Counted from the first letter of the stretch, positions 8,884 to 19,350 are shown. The stretch: DNA of 64,000 nt from Bacillus sp. EB600 (GCF_024494385.1 NZ_JAEVLT010000018.1:29055-93054), one strand, 5' to 3'. The notes: generated from the sequence alone by a model not told the origin. Program-made: numbers and translations.

Positions 8884-9149
8884 CGATCTTTCTCCCTTCC
8901 GTTTCCAGATTGAAGGGACTAAATACCCCCAAGCAGACGATACTGGATACCATTTACCCTTTATTAAAGGTTTTATTTAGTGCTAACATAAAGGTATACT
9001 CTTGTACTTATATTTTATGACAAAACCGATAATAAGGGAAATAAAATATCTAGAAAATTTATTTTTTCTAGATACCCATTGATTCATTCTATAATAACAA
9101 AAATACACTTACATCACAAATTCAAAGCTCCGAAAAGGTCCTAAAGATA

Positions 9150-9180
9150 AAACAAAAGACCTCCTAAAGAAGGCCTTTTG
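9150..9180 (-). terminator. Terminator after spx
   Basis: AAAAGGCCTT / AGGAGGTCTTTT stem (one G-T pair) with T-rich flank on the minus strand, just past the spx stop. Confidence 0.8.
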
Positions 9181-9184
9181 CATT

Positions 9185-9580
9185 TTAGTTGACCATTCGC
9201 TGTGCTTCGCGAAGCTGGAAGGTACGTACTTTTCTTGGTAAGAAACGTCGGATCTCATCTTCATTGTATCCAACCTGCAATCTTTTTTCATCAATGATAA
9301 TTGGCCGGCGGAGTAAGCCGGGATTCGCTTTAATAAGTTCAAATAGGTCCTGAAGCGGCATGTTTTCCAAGTTTACATCCAATTTTTGAAACGTTTTTGA
9401 ACGAGTCGAAATAATTTCATCCGTCCCATCTTCGGTCATTCTCAAAATTTCTTTAATTTCATCAATTGACAATGGTTCAGAAAAGATATTTCTTTCTTTA
9501 TATGAAATCTCATGTTCTTCAAGCCACGATTTTGCTTTTCTGCATGATGTACAACTTGGTGAAGTGTATAATGTTACCAT
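9185..9580 (-). CDS. spx: Transcription regulator Spx
   Basis: Thiol-stress regulator of the ArsC/Spx family that binds the C-terminal domain of RNA polymerase alpha. The redox switch is SCTSC near residues 9-13, and the conserved [20 protein letters not shown] is intact. 131 residues, identical in length to the B. subtilis protein. Start: ATG 9580 follows GGAG at good spacing; a GTG four codons upstream sits on the ribosome site. The C terminus lacks a long tail, as in canonical Spx recognised by SpxH and ClpXP. Nothing indicates a paralog here. Confidence 0.97.
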   Translation of the reverse strand: MVTLYTSPSCTSCRKAKSWLEEHEISYKERNIFSEPLSIDEIKEILRMTEDGTDEIISTRSKTFQKLDVNLENMPLQDLFELIKANPGLLRRPIIIDEKRLQVGYNEDEIRRFLPRKVRTFQLREAQRMVN

Positions 9581-9592
9581 CAGTCTCCACAC

Positions 9593-10141
9593 TCCTTTAT
9601 TTTAAGGGTTCCGATTATATAAAAGCATTGTTTGAGTTAATAAAATTGTCGCTAAATTAAAATGAATTTAATTAAATAATTTATATCATAATTATACACC
9701 ACTACCTAAAAAAAAGGTATCCTTTTTAAAAAATATTATTCAAACAAACTGATATGTAAACAAAAAAATAAATATTTACGAAATTTGTCGAAATTTCGCC
9801 TAATTTTTTCATATTATTTCTTTTAAATATCTTGCTTAGAAAAGGATATACTAAATAATTCGAATTCACGTCCACCTTTCAGACGGACATTTTGTTGAAA
9901 AAAAGGATATAAAATAACTTTTTTCTTATTTACATCTTTATATATTACTTCTCAAGGCTTAATTTTCCCTTAACACTTTCTCAATTAACATTTTGAAATG
10001 AAAACGGATACATGAATCCTGATATTTTTAACATTTTTCACTTTTATCTCTTCCTTTAAGTAAAAAGTTCTTTTAAAATAGAATAAGGAAGGCAAATGTA
10101 CTTTTACAATCTTTGTTAATGATGAAACGGGAGGTTTTATT
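9593..10141. other. Long AT-rich intergenic region upstream of spx
   Basis: About 550 bases without a gene. On the minus strand a TATAAT-like box (9614-9619) lies 34 bp before the spx start. spx of B. subtilis has several promoters, which may explain the length. The palindrome CGAAATTTGTCGAAATTTCG (around 9779-9798) is the only notable structure. No confident promoter for the downstream small gene was found. Confidence 0.5.
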
Positions 10142-10369
10142 ATGGCAGGTTATATAATCGACGTCGCCATTGTTACAGTCCTATCAGTGGGACTTGTTGC
10201 AATAATGGGTGTTATGCTAAATGGCATTGGGGAAAAGGTTTTCGCTAGAAATAAGAGAAATGAATTTGTTGATCAATCAGCAAGATTTCAGGTTGGCTGG
10301 AACAGCGTTGGCGGTAATTGGTCTAGTGTTGGAAGCCAATGGAAGGGTAAACGCAGTAAACAAAGATAA
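10142..10369 (+). CDS. Small single-span membrane protein, unknown function (75 aa)
   Basis: GGGAGG ribosome site 8 nt before ATG 10142. Residues 5-28 form one hydrophobic helix; the rest is basic and aromatic with a duplicated NSVGGNW/SSVGSQW-type motif (about residues 54-67) and a lysine-rich tail. A terminator follows directly, so it is a monocistronic unit between spx and trpS. I do not recognise the family. The duplicated GW-containing tail could contact the membrane surface or nucleic acid, but this is speculation. Confidence 0.75.
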   Translation: MAGYIIDVAIVTVLSVGLVAIMGVMLNGIGEKVFARNKRNEFVDQSARFQVGWNSVGGNWSSVGSQWKGKRSKQR

Positions 10370-10400
10370 GAAACGCGGCAGCGCTCTGGTTCTATAAAAT

Positions 10401-10438
10401 AAAAAAGTGATCTCACATTTGCGAGATCATTTTTTTAT
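10401..10438 (+). terminator. Terminator after the 75-aa gene
   Basis: GTGATCTC/GAGATCAT stem with an 8-nt loop followed by seven Ts. Confidence 0.9.
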
Positions 10439-10454
10439 TTTATCTGTTTCAATA

Positions 10455-10786
10455 TTTCTCATACTCTTCATCGAAGCAGAGGACAAAATGACCCTTTGCT
10501 ATCTCCCGAAATGATAATGGTTCATTTTCAGCATATTGATGAACAATTGGATCATACGAATGCAGGGTGCGGGATCGTTCAAAAATTGATCGCTTCTACA
10601 TGGCTGGCTACTTGTTTTTTGTATGCTGATCGGTCTGATTTTCTATTATGTTTAGCATGCTTGATTACAAATATTCATTTCATTATAATAGGAATAGAAA
10701 CTAAAATTATAAGCAACAAGTTTGAGTAATTTAGGGTGGTACCGCGAACCATTCGTCCCTATAACTAGGATGAATGGTTTTTTATT
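10455..10786 (+). promoter_or_regulatory. T-box riboswitch controlling trpS
   Basis: The T-box core GGGTGGTACCGCG is at 10734-10746. It is followed by the terminator hairpin AACCATTC...GAATGGTT and a T run (10747-10786). It lies directly in front of trpS, so uncharged tRNA-Trp is the expected ligand. I could not assign the UGG specifier codon with confidence, and the 5' edge is approximate. A 77-codon open frame inside (10496-10729) is leader sequence, not a gene. Confidence 0.9.
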
Positions 10787-10809
10787 TATGACTAACCATT
10801 GATTAGTAG

Positions 10810-11842
<1,033 letters not shown>

Positions 11843-11865
11843 CAGTTATAACTTATAATACTAAA

Positions 11866-11916
11866 AAAAAGCCTGACCCCAAAGGTATCATTTACTACCT
11901 TTGGGGTCAGGCTTTT
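11866..11916. terminator. Bidirectional terminator between trpS and yjbA
   Basis: A perfect 21-bp stem (AAAAGCCTGACCCCAAAGGT with its complement) around a short loop, with A/T runs on both sides, between converging genes. Confidence 0.95.
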
Positions 11917-12661
11917 AATTTACTTTAGAGCCGTGCTCCATTTCCCATAATTTTTCAAAAAACGGCTGCCCTTTTATGATGTTTTCACAAAAATTCTCAT
12001 GCTTTCCTGTCCAGCCATACTTAATCTCATTAAACAAACAATCCCATGCATCCTCAAATTGTAATTCCTGGATAGACGGATAACGCTCGGGACACCACTC
12101 TGTATACCAATATCGGACCTCTGCTTCATTTTTTGTCGAATGCAGTTGATCAAGCGCCATAAACAAAAGCTGCTTTAATTGCCGCTCTTTTCTAGTTAGC
12201 CCCGTCATTAATCCCGGCTCAGGAGACAAAATATGAAAGTCTTTAGCCAATAGATTTTCATGGAATGTATAATCTATTGCATCATGATTTTCAATCATTT
12301 CGTAAACTAATTGTTCTTGCCTCGGAATAAGCCTGCTTTTCCTGATTGGAATCGTATAGCCTATCGTATCAACCGCCATGATCCCCACACCATCAGTAAC
12401 AACAAAACAATAATCTAACTGAACTCTTTCATGGTTTTTTCTTAAATAAGCTTTTTGAAAAATATCGTCTAGAAGCTGTTGCGGTAATTCTGATAGATCA
12501 TTTTCAATATAGCGAAATAAAATTGGCTTAACTTTTATAAGGGGCACTTGGTCTAACAATTCAACCCCGTCATCCTTTCGCCATTCGTGAAAGTGGCAAA
12601 CATTGTAACCATTTTCTTCTCCCTCAAACCAATTGACCCAAACATCATGAAGATACAACAT
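11915..12661 (-). CDS. yjbA: YjbA family protein (UPF0736)
   Basis: 248-residue cytoplasmic protein of unknown function. The opening [20 protein letters not shown] is characteristic of the family and the length matches B. subtilis YjbA. Start: ATG 12661 is 7 nt after GAGGGG; a GTG five codons upstream overlaps the ribosome site. The trpS-yjbA neighbourhood is the same as in B. subtilis, but the opp/app peptide transporter genes found around them there are absent here. Confidence 0.88.
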   Translation of the reverse strand: MLYLHDVWVNWFEGEENGYNVCHFHEWRKDDGVELLDQVPLIKVKPILFRYIENDLSELPQQLLDDIFQKAYLRKNHERVQLDYCFVVTDGVGIMAVDTIGYTIPIRKSRLIPRQEQLVYEMIENHDAIDYTFHENLLAKDFHILSPEPGLMTGLTRKERQLKQLLFMALDQLHSTKNEAEVRYWYTEWCPERYPSIQELQFEDAWDCLFNEIKYGWTGKHENFCENIIKGQPFFEKLWEMEHGSKVN

Positions 12662-12805
12662 TGTACAACCCCTCACTTCAAGATACTATTTGTCAATCAG
12701 TATGGGCAGAGATGAGTTAAATTATTCCTTTGTAGATAGTTAAAACCATTTAGTTTTTCTTTAAGCAAGGGGATGAAAAATCGTTTGCTATAATCCTTAT
12801 TTTTT

Positions 12806-13594
12806 CTATAACTTATAACTAGTTTGGTCTATTAATTTTTCAGCAGAAAGTGTAAATGATTTTTTTGTTGAATAAGGATGTTTTTGATAATATTCGTGGA
12901 CGATCGAAAATCCTGCCGCATATCCGACAAGTTTCGGAAACCGACCAAGCCCGTATAAAAGATCATCATGAAATTTCTCCTTTTTCTTACAGTCTAGATT
13001 ATTTTTCAAATACCTTTCCCAAAACTGCTTGATTTGGTTTTCCGAATACAGATTGCACCACTCTGCTAAATATTTTTTTCCACAATTCTTTAAGACGGCA
13101 TATTCCGCCAGTCCCTCGATAATGATCGAATCCAATAACGTATAATCCTCCATGTTTCCTTTCAACATGTTTAATCTACATATATGGTGGTATTCATGAA
13201 CGAAGAGAGCTTCTACCTCTTTTAGATTGACATCCTCTGATAAAAACAAAAACATTTTATCTGGAAAAGATACCCCTGACTTACTCTTTTCTACTTTTCT
13301 AAAAAAACCGCTATTCGAATTGATCGGAAATAAAAAGACTGGGATTTTTGGTCCAGACCACTTCTCGGTATATAGCTGATAGATCTCTTCAATTCTAGTC
13401 CATGTATGATTATCGATCATTTTTTCCAAAGTATTCCGGCTCATCCTTGACGGTTTAAACATTCCAAATCGCAATAACTGCTGGTAGATTTCATGTTTGT
13501 TTTGCCCTTTAAAGTATGGAGCCAACCGTTCACAAATTCTTGTTGGATAGTTAAACTCCTGCTGCAGCCATAGATCAGTTTTAATGATCCCCAT
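12806..13594 (-). CDS. yjaZ: DUF2268 putative Zn protease, YjaZ-like
   Basis: 262-residue protein with a gluzincin-type motif HEYHHICR (about residues 132-139) and a downstream glutamate in IIEGLAEYA that can act as third ligand. This is the DUF2268 arrangement. No signal peptide, so probably cytoplasmic. ATG 13594 is 8 nt after GGAG. Position between fab genes and yjbA agrees with B. subtilis yjaZ. Substrate unknown. Confidence 0.8.
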   Translation of the reverse strand: MGIIKTDLWLQQEFNYPTRICERLAPYFKGQNKHEIYQQLLRFGMFKPSRMSRNTLEKMIDNHTWTRIEEIYQLYTEKWSGPKIPVFLFPINSNSGFFRKVEKSKSGVSFPDKMFLFLSEDVNLKEVEALFVHEYHHICRLNMLKGNMEDYTLLDSIIIEGLAEYAVLKNCGKKYLAEWCNLYSENQIKQFWERYLKNNLDCKKKEKFHDDLLYGLGRFPKLVGYAAGFSIVHEYYQKHPYSTKKSFTLSAEKLIDQTSYKL

Positions 13595-13680
13595 TTTCCC
13601 CACTCCAATTTGTGTTACTTATCTAATGGTATTTTATTAATGAGATAAAAATGGGTTCACAGCGCAGTTGATGTTTGTAA

Positions 13681-13716
13681 AAAAAGGGCCTGACATGGAT
13701 TAACCAAGTCAGGCCT
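13681..13716 (-). terminator. Terminator after fabF
   Basis: GGCCTGAC/GTCAGGCC stem followed by a T run on the minus strand. Confidence 0.9.
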
Positions 13717-13724
13717 CTGCTTTT

Positions 13725-14966
13725 CTACTTATTATACTTTTTAAAGATGATTGTTGCGTTATGTCCGCCAAAGCCAAGAGAGTTGCTCATCACAGTGCTA
13801 ATCTCTTGGGTGCGGGCAGTATTCGGTACATAATCTAGGTCACACTCTGAATCTGGAGTTTCCAAATTGATCGTTGGCGGAAGAATGCTGTCCCTTAATG
13901 ACAGCACTGAAAAAATTGCTTCAATACCGCCAGCTGCTCCAAGAAGATGTCCTGTCATTGACTTTGTAGAGCTCATTGCTAATTTATAAGCATGCTCCCC
14001 AAAAGCTTCTTTTACAGCAGCAGTTTCAAATTTATCATTGTATTCGGTACTTGTTCCATGAGCATTGATGTAGTCAATCTCTTCAGGCTTTAGTCCTGCA
14101 TCGTTCATAGCCATTTTCATAGCCCTTGCTCCACCTTCTCCACCTGGAGCAGGTGCAGTAATGTGATAGGCATCGCCTGTTGCTCCATAGCCTATAATTT
14201 CCCCATAAATTTTTGCACCGCGTGCTAAGGCATGTTCAAGTTCCTCAAGAACAACAATCCCTGACCCTTCACCAATAATAAATCCATCACGATTCTTATC
14301 GAACGGCCGACATGCTGTTTTTGGGTCTGGATTTGTAGAAAGCGCTGTGTTGGCGCAAAATCCAGCGACAGACATTCTTGTGATTGGTGCTTCTGCCCCT
14401 CCAGTGATCATCGCATCAGCATCTCCGCGTTGAATCACCTTAAAAGCATCACCGATTGAATTTGTACCAGTTGCACAGGCTGTAACAGTACATGAATTAA
14501 ACCCTTTCGCACCTAGTAAGATCGAAACCTGGCCTGCAGCCATATCTGGGATTAACATTGGTACGAAAAAAGGACTAACCCTGCGGTACCCTCTTTTTAG
14601 AAATGTCTCAAATTGTTGTTCGAAGGTTTCCATACCTCCAATTCCAGATCCAATCCAAACACCGACACGAGCAGCATTCTCCTCAGTAATAGTAAGATTG
14701 GCATCCTTGGCAGCCATCTTTGCTGCTGCAACTGCAAACTGGGTAAAGCGATCCATTTTTCTAGCGTCTTTTCTGTCCATGAAAGCTTCCGGATCAAAGT
14801 CCTTTACTTCTGCGGAAACCTTGGCGGGATATTCATCTGCATTTACTCGTGTTAATGGTCCGATTCCTGATTTACCTTCAATTATATTCTTCCAGGTGGT
14901 TTCAACATCGTTTCCAAGCGGAGTGACTGCTCCAACGCCCGTCACCACTACTCTGCGCTTTTCCAT
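13725..14966 (-). CDS. fabF: 3-oxoacyl-ACP synthase II (FabF)
   Basis: Elongating condensing enzyme of fatty-acid synthesis. The Cys-His-His triad is visible: CTVTACATG (about C163), NAHGTST and [10 protein letters not shown]. 413 residues, exactly the B. subtilis length. Start: ATG 14966 is 9 nt behind AAGGGG; the earlier ATG abuts the ribosome site. It follows fabH by about 120 nt on the same strand without an obvious terminator, so both are likely transcribed from the FapR-controlled fabH promoter. Target of cerulenin-type inhibitors in the family. Confidence 0.97.
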   Translation of the reverse strand: MEKRRVVVTGVGAVTPLGNDVETTWKNIIEGKSGIGPLTRVNADEYPAKVSAEVKDFDPEAFMDRKDARKMDRFTQFAVAAAKMAAKDANLTITEENAARVGVWIGSGIGGMETFEQQFETFLKRGYRRVSPFFVPMLIPDMAAGQVSILLGAKGFNSCTVTACATGTNSIGDAFKVIQRGDADAMITGGAEAPITRMSVAGFCANTALSTNPDPKTACRPFDKNRDGFIIGEGSGIVVLEELEHALARGAKIYGEIIGYGATGDAYHITAPAPGGEGGARAMKMAMNDAGLKPEEIDYINAHGTSTEYNDKFETAAVKEAFGEHAYKLAMSSTKSMTGHLLGAAGGIEAIFSVLSLRDSILPPTINLETPDSECDLDYVPNTARTQEISTVMSNSLGFGGHNATIIFKKYNK

Positions 14967-15086
14967 TTTGTGCATCCCCTTATCTGCAAAATTTAAGTAA
15001 GATATTCAATTGTTATAGCTCAAACTTTATTTCAATTTAAAATTCCCTCATTGTCTAGTACCATCATTCAAGGTATGCTTTCGCAT

Positions 15087-16019
15087 TTATTTACCCCAAC
15101 GGATCGCAATCGCTCCCCAAGTAAGTCCGCCGCCGAATCCGACCATAACGATAACATCATCATCCTTAATTTTTCCGGCTTCTAATTCCTCGACAATGGA
15201 AATTGGAATGGATGCAGCGGAAGTATTGCCATATTTATTAATAGTTTTGGACATTTTCTCCTCTGGCATCTCAAGTCTTTGTCTAGATGCTTCCATAATC
15301 CGAATATTGGCTTGATGTGGAATAAAGAAATCGACTTCATCCTTTGAAATTCCAGCTTTATCTAGTACATGAATACAGCTTTCTCCCATTTGGCGAACAG
15401 CAAACTTAAATACTTCACGGCCATTCATGATGATATACTCGTCTTGATAGAGGTGTTTTCCTCCAGTCCCATCTGCACCAAGCTCAAAGGAAAGGATTCC
15501 TCGATTGCCTGATACAGGTCCGATTATAGCTGCACCTGCACCGTCTCCAAAGAGAACAGCAGTATTACGATCATTCCAATCGGTAATTTTCGAAAGCTTT
15601 TCAACCCCAACGACTAACACATTTTTATAGGCATTTGTCTCAATAAATTGTTTTGCTGTAATAATTCCATACATAAAGCCGGCACATGCTGCACTAATAT
15701 CCATCGCTGCCGCTTTTGTTGCTCCTAATTTTTCTTGAAGCATACATGATACCGATGGAAACGGACGATCTGGTGTTACCGTTGCAACTAGAATTAAATC
15801 AATGTCCTCTGCATTTATGTTTGCATTTTCAATCGCCTTTTTTGCGGCTTCGAATGCCATATCGGATGTATCAATATCGTCTCCGGCTATTCGGCGTTCT
15901 TCAATCCCTGTCCTCGTGCGGATCCATTCGTCTGAAGTATCCATTCTTTTTTCAAGATCAGCATTTGTAACAATATTTTCTGGTATATATCTTCCTATTC
16001 CGACGATACCGGCGTTCAT
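15087..16019 (-). CDS. fabH: 3-oxoacyl-ACP synthase III (FabH)
   Basis: Initiating condensing enzyme joining a branched acyl-CoA primer to malonyl-ACP. The catalytic cysteine is in DISAACAGF (about C112), histidine in PHQANIRI and asparagine in YGNTSAAS. 310 residues. Start: ATG 16019 is 8 nt after AAAGGAG. A FapR operator overlaps the start of transcription. This is the fabHA-position gene of Bacillus; whether a second FabH exists elsewhere cannot be seen. Confidence 0.97.
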   Translation of the reverse strand: MNAGIVGIGRYIPENIVTNADLEKRMDTSDEWIRTRTGIEERRIAGDDIDTSDMAFEAAKKAIENANINAEDIDLILVATVTPDRPFPSVSCMLQEKLGATKAAAMDISAACAGFMYGIITAKQFIETNAYKNVLVVGVEKLSKITDWNDRNTAVLFGDGAGAAIIGPVSGNRGILSFELGADGTGGKHLYQDEYIIMNGREVFKFAVRQMGESCIHVLDKAGISKDEVDFFIPHQANIRIMEASRQRLEMPEEKMSKTINKYGNTSAASIPISIVEELEAGKIKDDDVIVMVGFGGGLTWGAIAIRWGK

Positions 16020-16082
16020 ACACCCATCTCCTTTAAACATATAAATCATTCTTACTATATTTTATTTTGTTATTATCAATTA

Positions 16083-16127
16083 TTATGACTTGGTACTAAT
16101 TTTAGCAATGATTTTTGAATAAGGCAA
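16083..16127 (-). promoter_or_regulatory. fabH promoter with FapR operator
   Basis: Minus strand: -35 TTGCCT (16122-16127), 17-bp spacer, -10 TAAAAT (16099-16104), then ATTAGTACCAAGTCATAA (16083-16100) overlapping the -10 edge and +1. The last element matches the FapR consensus TTAGTACCTAGTCTTAA closely. FapR represses until malonyl-CoA accumulates. Confidence 0.9.
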
Positions 16128-16224
16128 CCTTTATATCAAGTTAACTTCCGCATCTATCCATACCGATGACCAAAATAAATCATATTCTAAATATTAGGAA
16201 GAATAGAGAGGGGTAAGATTACGC

Positions 16225-16449
16225 ATGGAAGAAGACAAGAAGAGTGATGGCAAGGTCGCTGAAGACCCATTTTCACGGATGATGTTTGGTTCAAAAAGTG
16301 AGGTGGAGGAAAACCAAGTTCAACAAGCTTCTTTAGATTATGAAGAATTAATGGTAAATATTGACTCCCTTATCGAATCCGCACAAAATTTAAAACCATT
16401 GTTCCATAAAGTCTTTCCGATCATCGAACAATTGTGGAAAAAAGAGTAA
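16225..16449 (+). CDS. Small conserved-looking protein at the yjzB position (74 aa)
   Basis: ATG 16225 with a GAGAGGGG ribosome site. Acidic and helical: residues 1-35 are charged and probably disordered, residues 38-73 form an amphipathic helix region (LDYEELMVNIDSLI...). Divergent from fabH and convergent with comZ, the place where B. subtilis has yjzB. I do not recognise a domain. Function unknown. Confidence 0.7.
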   Translation: MEEDKKSDGKVAEDPFSRMMFGSKSEVEENQVQQASLDYEELMVNIDSLIESAQNLKPLFHKVFPIIEQLWKKE

Positions 16450-16450
16450 A

Positions 16451-16473
16451 GAGGATGCCATCATCATCCTCTT
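16451..16473. terminator. Terminator between the 74-aa gene and comZ
   Basis: GAGGATG/CATCCTC stem with a 7-nt loop, placed between converging stops. The T run after it is short (CTTTC). Confidence 0.55.
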
Positions 16474-16477
16474 TCGC

Positions 16478-16678
16478 TTACTCTTGATTTACTTCCTTAC
16501 TTGCTTCTTCCCTTCCGAGTTCATAGGCCTCTTGCATAACTTTTGTAAATAATTCCATAAATGGCTGAATCACATCTAATGACAACTCCACGCCAGCTTT
16601 ATCTAGTTGCTCTTTTGCCTGGGGCAAATATTTTAAGGCAATTTGCATAAATTGTAGTGATTTATCTTGATCGTTCAT
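16478..16678 (-). CDS. comZ: ComZ, negative effector of competence
   Basis: 66-residue protein with a leucine-rich amphipathic helix (DKSLQFMQIALKYLPQAK...) matching Bacillus ComZ. In B. subtilis it lowers comG transcription and is co-transcribed with the ComK-level regulator med. Start: ATG 16678 is 8 nt behind AAAGGAG. An intact med is not present upstream; only a possible C-terminal scrap remains. Confidence 0.88.
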   Translation of the reverse strand: MNDQDKSLQFMQIALKYLPQAKEQLDKAGVELSLDVIQPFMELFTKVMQEAYELGREEASKEVNQE

Positions 16679-16744
16679 ATAGAAGTCTCCTTTTAGTTGT
16701 TTGTTTCCTTGTTTCATTTTAATTTTAAATTCGTTTATTCATTT

Positions 16745-16813
16745 TTATTTTGCTAGTGCTTCTTGATAGAATCCCTCAATTTCCTGCTGCCATTCATATG
16801 TAGCAAATGATCC
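16745..16813 (-). pseudogene. Possible C-terminal remnant of med
   Basis: Minus strand, 22 sense codons then TAA, translating to ...TYEWQQEIEGFYQEALAK, a protein-like amphipathic C terminus 66 nt before comZ, the place of med in B. subtilis. A TAG closes the frame upstream and no coding potential continues. Chance open sequence is possible; the link to Med is positional inference. Confidence 0.3.
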
Positions 16814-16956
16814 CTACTTTATGGGGATTTTACAAGTGAAAAGCAACCATATCCCTCTAACGCATTTCTGCTTCCAAGAGTAAACCTCTCACTTTGCTGA
16901 TTAACCACCTATATTCTAACCTTATGAAAAAAAAATGAAAAGCTAATTTTGCAAAG

Positions 16957-17279
16957 AAAAGCGGAAACGACCGTTTAGCGCACGACAGGACTGAAGCACA
17001 CTGACTGAGATAAGGTGAAACTTCAATCAGCGAGGTTTTATTCGCTGATTGTTAGTTAAGCCAATCGGGTATTAACGGGCAGTTGAGAATCTACTGCCCG
17101 TTAATACGGGATAAAGGAAACACGAAGAGCGTTAGCGACTCGATGTTGACTTATCGTAAGGTAGTGGGCGAAGTACACTAGTCGCTGGGCGCTGGCCCAC
17201 TAAAAGCGCCGCCGTCCTGGCGGCAACGTCGGCACTAGCACGTCCTGTGCGTCGGAGCTAGACAATTCTAAAGTTAAAA
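16957..17279 (+). repeat. Dispersed structured repeat, long form with extra 3' hairpin (copy C)
   Basis: Starts AAAAGCGGAAACGACCG and ends GACAATTCTAAAGTTAAAA. It contains both hairpins of the long form (ATCAGCGA... and ATTAACGGGCAG/CTGCCCGTTAAT). Unlike the other copies it also carries an extra GC-rich block (about 17202-17256, with GCCGCC/GGCGGC) between GCGCTGG and AGCTAGACA. The adjoining 16814-16956 shows nothing recognisable. Confidence 0.85.
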
Positions 17280-17304
17280 TACTTTCTTATCTTTCAAAAT
17301 GAAC

Positions 17305-18159
17305 TTAGGATTCATCCTCCAAGTCGCGTAAGAGGGATATGTGTTCCCTTTGAATCGTAAGTGATTCACTGTATGGAGTAATATTTTGTAAAGATAGCTT
17401 TACTATTTGTTCATCACTTTTAATGTCTACACTCTCACATTCACTTTTTATGCTTTGGTCAATTTTTAGAAAGTCAGCACAACGCTTCCAACTCTCAGGA
17501 ATACCGCTTTCAAGCAAGAAACTTCCCGGTTTACCTGTTTGGATTGTCTCAAACATCGGGTCAAGTGCGTCATTAATAAAAATAGCATCAAATGGCCATT
17601 CTCTTATTACAATTTGTTCTTCTATTTTATTTAGCTGGTTTAACAGCAATCTTTGAAAAAGAAATGAAGGTGGCTGCCAAGGACCAAAGATTGTTGGTAA
17701 ATAAACAAGCTGGATCGAGCGATCCTTCCGTTTTGTTTCCTTTAAAAAATCCTTTACATCCTCGATGCCATTTAAATCGTTAGAACCTGTTATCAATTGA
17801 ATCGGGAGCAGGTAGACAATCTGGTTTTTAGTTTGTTTTTGTTTGTTTAAAGATTGGACCATGTTTGCGAATACTTTTTTAGTAGTTAATGCAGATTCTT
17901 TATATGTCATTAACAAATCATAGAGTGAAATAATAATAATCGCAGGCCCGCTTTCAGCTTCGCTCAGATTATCCGAATCCTGTAGTGCCTTCTCTACAAA
18001 ATTTGCATTTCTGCCAACTTCTAGTCTTTTTTCTTCTACAAATAAGGCATCTTCCATATTAAAATGAATCCCGGTTACACAATAGCCTTTTTCAAGAAAT
18101 CCCTTGCAAAGGTGAAATCCAACAAATTCATGAACACCATAAATAATAACCTTGTCCAA
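17305..18159 (-). CDS. NAD(P)-binding epimerase/dehydratase-like protein (yjaV position)
   Basis: 284 residues starting with a Rossmann beta-alpha-beta unit (KVIIYGVHEFVGFHL), although the usual GxxGxxG is degraded to GVHEFVG. No YxxxK catalytic pair is evident, so it may bind nucleotide without classical SDR chemistry. Start: TTG 18159 is 5 nt after GGGGGGAG. It follows the hydrolase gene on the same strand, separated by a terminator, the order of yjaU-yjaV upstream of med-comZ in B. subtilis. Confidence 0.65.
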   Translation of the reverse strand: MDKVIIYGVHEFVGFHLCKGFLEKGYCVTGIHFNMEDALFVEEKRLEVGRNANFVEKALQDSDNLSEAESGPAIIIISLYDLLMTYKESALTTKKVFANMVQSLNKQKQTKNQIVYLLPIQLITGSNDLNGIEDVKDFLKETKRKDRSIQLVYLPTIFGPWQPPSFLFQRLLLNQLNKIEEQIVIREWPFDAIFINDALDPMFETIQTGKPGSFLLESGIPESWKRCADFLKIDQSIKSECESVDIKSDEQIVKLSLQNITPYSESLTIQREHISLLRDLEDES

Positions 18160-18176
18160 TTTAGCTCCCCCCAATT

Positions 18177-18213
18177 AATTCCTAATGAATCCTATGCAGA
18201 TTCATTAGGAATT
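18177..18213 (-). terminator. Terminator between the hydrolase and epimerase-like genes
   Basis: A perfect 15-bp stem AATTCCTAATGAATC/GATTCATTAGGAATT with a 7-nt loop. The stem is AT-rich with only a weak T tail. Confidence 0.7.
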
Positions 18214-18230
18214 ATTTCATTTGGCTTAAC

Positions 18231-18965
18231 TCACAAGACTTTCTCATGACTGTTAAAAAATTTTACAATCATGGTTCCCAGCTGCTGCTTTTTTTCAGGG
18301 AGTATTAAGCTAGACTCAACAGTTTTGTTTTCAACTTCATGTTTTATTAATGACTGGTTATACTTCGTTTGGTTATAGGATCTGCCGCCAGTCAGAACAT
18401 GAATCATTTTAATCGGTATCCCACTATCAAGGGGAATATCCTCTTCACAATTAGAAATTTCAACTTCTAGTTGCTTAAAACTGCATTGATAAGCACACTC
18501 CAATTCCTTTGAGAGCTTTTTGTAAAAGAATTTATGCTCTCTTTCCTGTTCAAGGTGATGCTTCAATGAAAGGATTGGATTAAGAAAGACGACAGACCTT
18601 ATCTGGTCCCTCATTTTTTTCATCAATTTTAGAGCTGTAAGGGCACCCATACCTTCAGCAAGAATATGAATTTTGCTATTTAAAATTTCTGATCTTATCA
18701 CATGTTGATACAATCTTTCTGCTAAGTCCGCGGCTTTCTCACTTCCCCAACTTCGTCCATAAAGGTTTGAGGAAAATACCATGTACCCTGATTGTTTAAA
18801 TTTATTTATAATAGGCAGCTTCCCTTCATTCTGTGACCAGAAGCATTTTCGAGCATCTACGAAATGACGTTCATCTCCTAAAATCAAGATACCAAACCCT
18901 GTAGGTTTTTCAGGGTAATGGATCGTATTCCACTCAGTATCAAGCTGAAAATTCCGGTTCTCCAT
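18231..18965 (-). CDS. Alpha/beta-hydrolase-like protein (yjaU position)
   Basis: 244 residues. The GFGILILGDERHFVDAR start and the ILAEGMGALTALKLM segment resemble a nucleophile elbow in which the usual GxSxG reads AEGMG, so the nucleophile serine is replaced by glutamate. The fold call is therefore moderate and the protein may be non-catalytic. Start: ATG 18965 is 7 nt behind AAAGGAG. Position equals B. subtilis yjaU. Confidence 0.6.
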   Translation of the reverse strand: MENRNFQLDTEWNTIHYPEKPTGFGILILGDERHFVDARKCFWSQNEGKLPIINKFKQSGYMVFSSNLYGRSWGSEKAADLAERLYQHVIRSEILNSKIHILAEGMGALTALKLMKKMRDQIRSVVFLNPILSLKHHLEQEREHKFFYKKLSKELECAYQCSFKQLEVEISNCEEDIPLDSGIPIKMIHVLTGGRSYNQTKYNQSLIKHEVENKTVESSLILPEKKQQLGTMIVKFFNSHEKVL

Positions 18966-19158
18966 GATTAAACTCCTTTTGCCAGTTTTCCTCACCTTAT
19001 TTTATGTTGCTTCCAATAAAGTGAACGGGGCCAGCGCCTATTGTTACAATACAAACTAAAAAAAATAGCAAAATGTCGAAATTATCTTTTATTATTTCTA
19101 TTTTTTTTTGCATATGGTAAGATAAAAATGGATTATAATAGGTAAGAGGTGAAAAATT

Positions 19159-19341
19159 GTGCGATTTTTTTGGTCTTTATTCTGGGGATTCCTTCTTGTA
19201 CAAATGTTGACTTACGTGATCACTTCCATGCTTGGAACTGCGTATGATTTTAAAATTGGTAGCATTCTAGCTTTAGTTGTTGTAGTTTTGGTGTATGCAA
19301 TATCAGCAGTTATTCCAAACGACCCAGTCGAAAAACATTAA
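19159..19341 (+). CDS. yjzD: DUF2929 membrane protein YjzD (60 aa)
   Basis: 60-residue protein with two transmembrane helices (residues 2-22 and 32-53) separated by a short polar loop, matching B. subtilis YjzD in length and opening (RFFWSLFWGF). GTG start behind an AAGAGGTG ribosome site. Divergent from the yjaU-position gene and convergent with clpB. Function not established to my knowledge. Confidence 0.85.
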   Translation: MRFFWSLFWGFLLVQMLTYVITSMLGTAYDFKIGSILALVVVVLVYAISAVIPNDPVEKH

Positions 19342-19350
19342 TTTTTTCTT

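Noticed and set aside
10496..10729. 77-codon plus-strand frame upstream of trpS
   Set aside because: It lies within the T-box leader, has no ribosome site and runs into the T-box core; it is structured leader RNA.
14613..15000. Two plus-strand frames opposite fabF
   Set aside because: Antisense shadows of a highly conserved gene, without ribosome sites.
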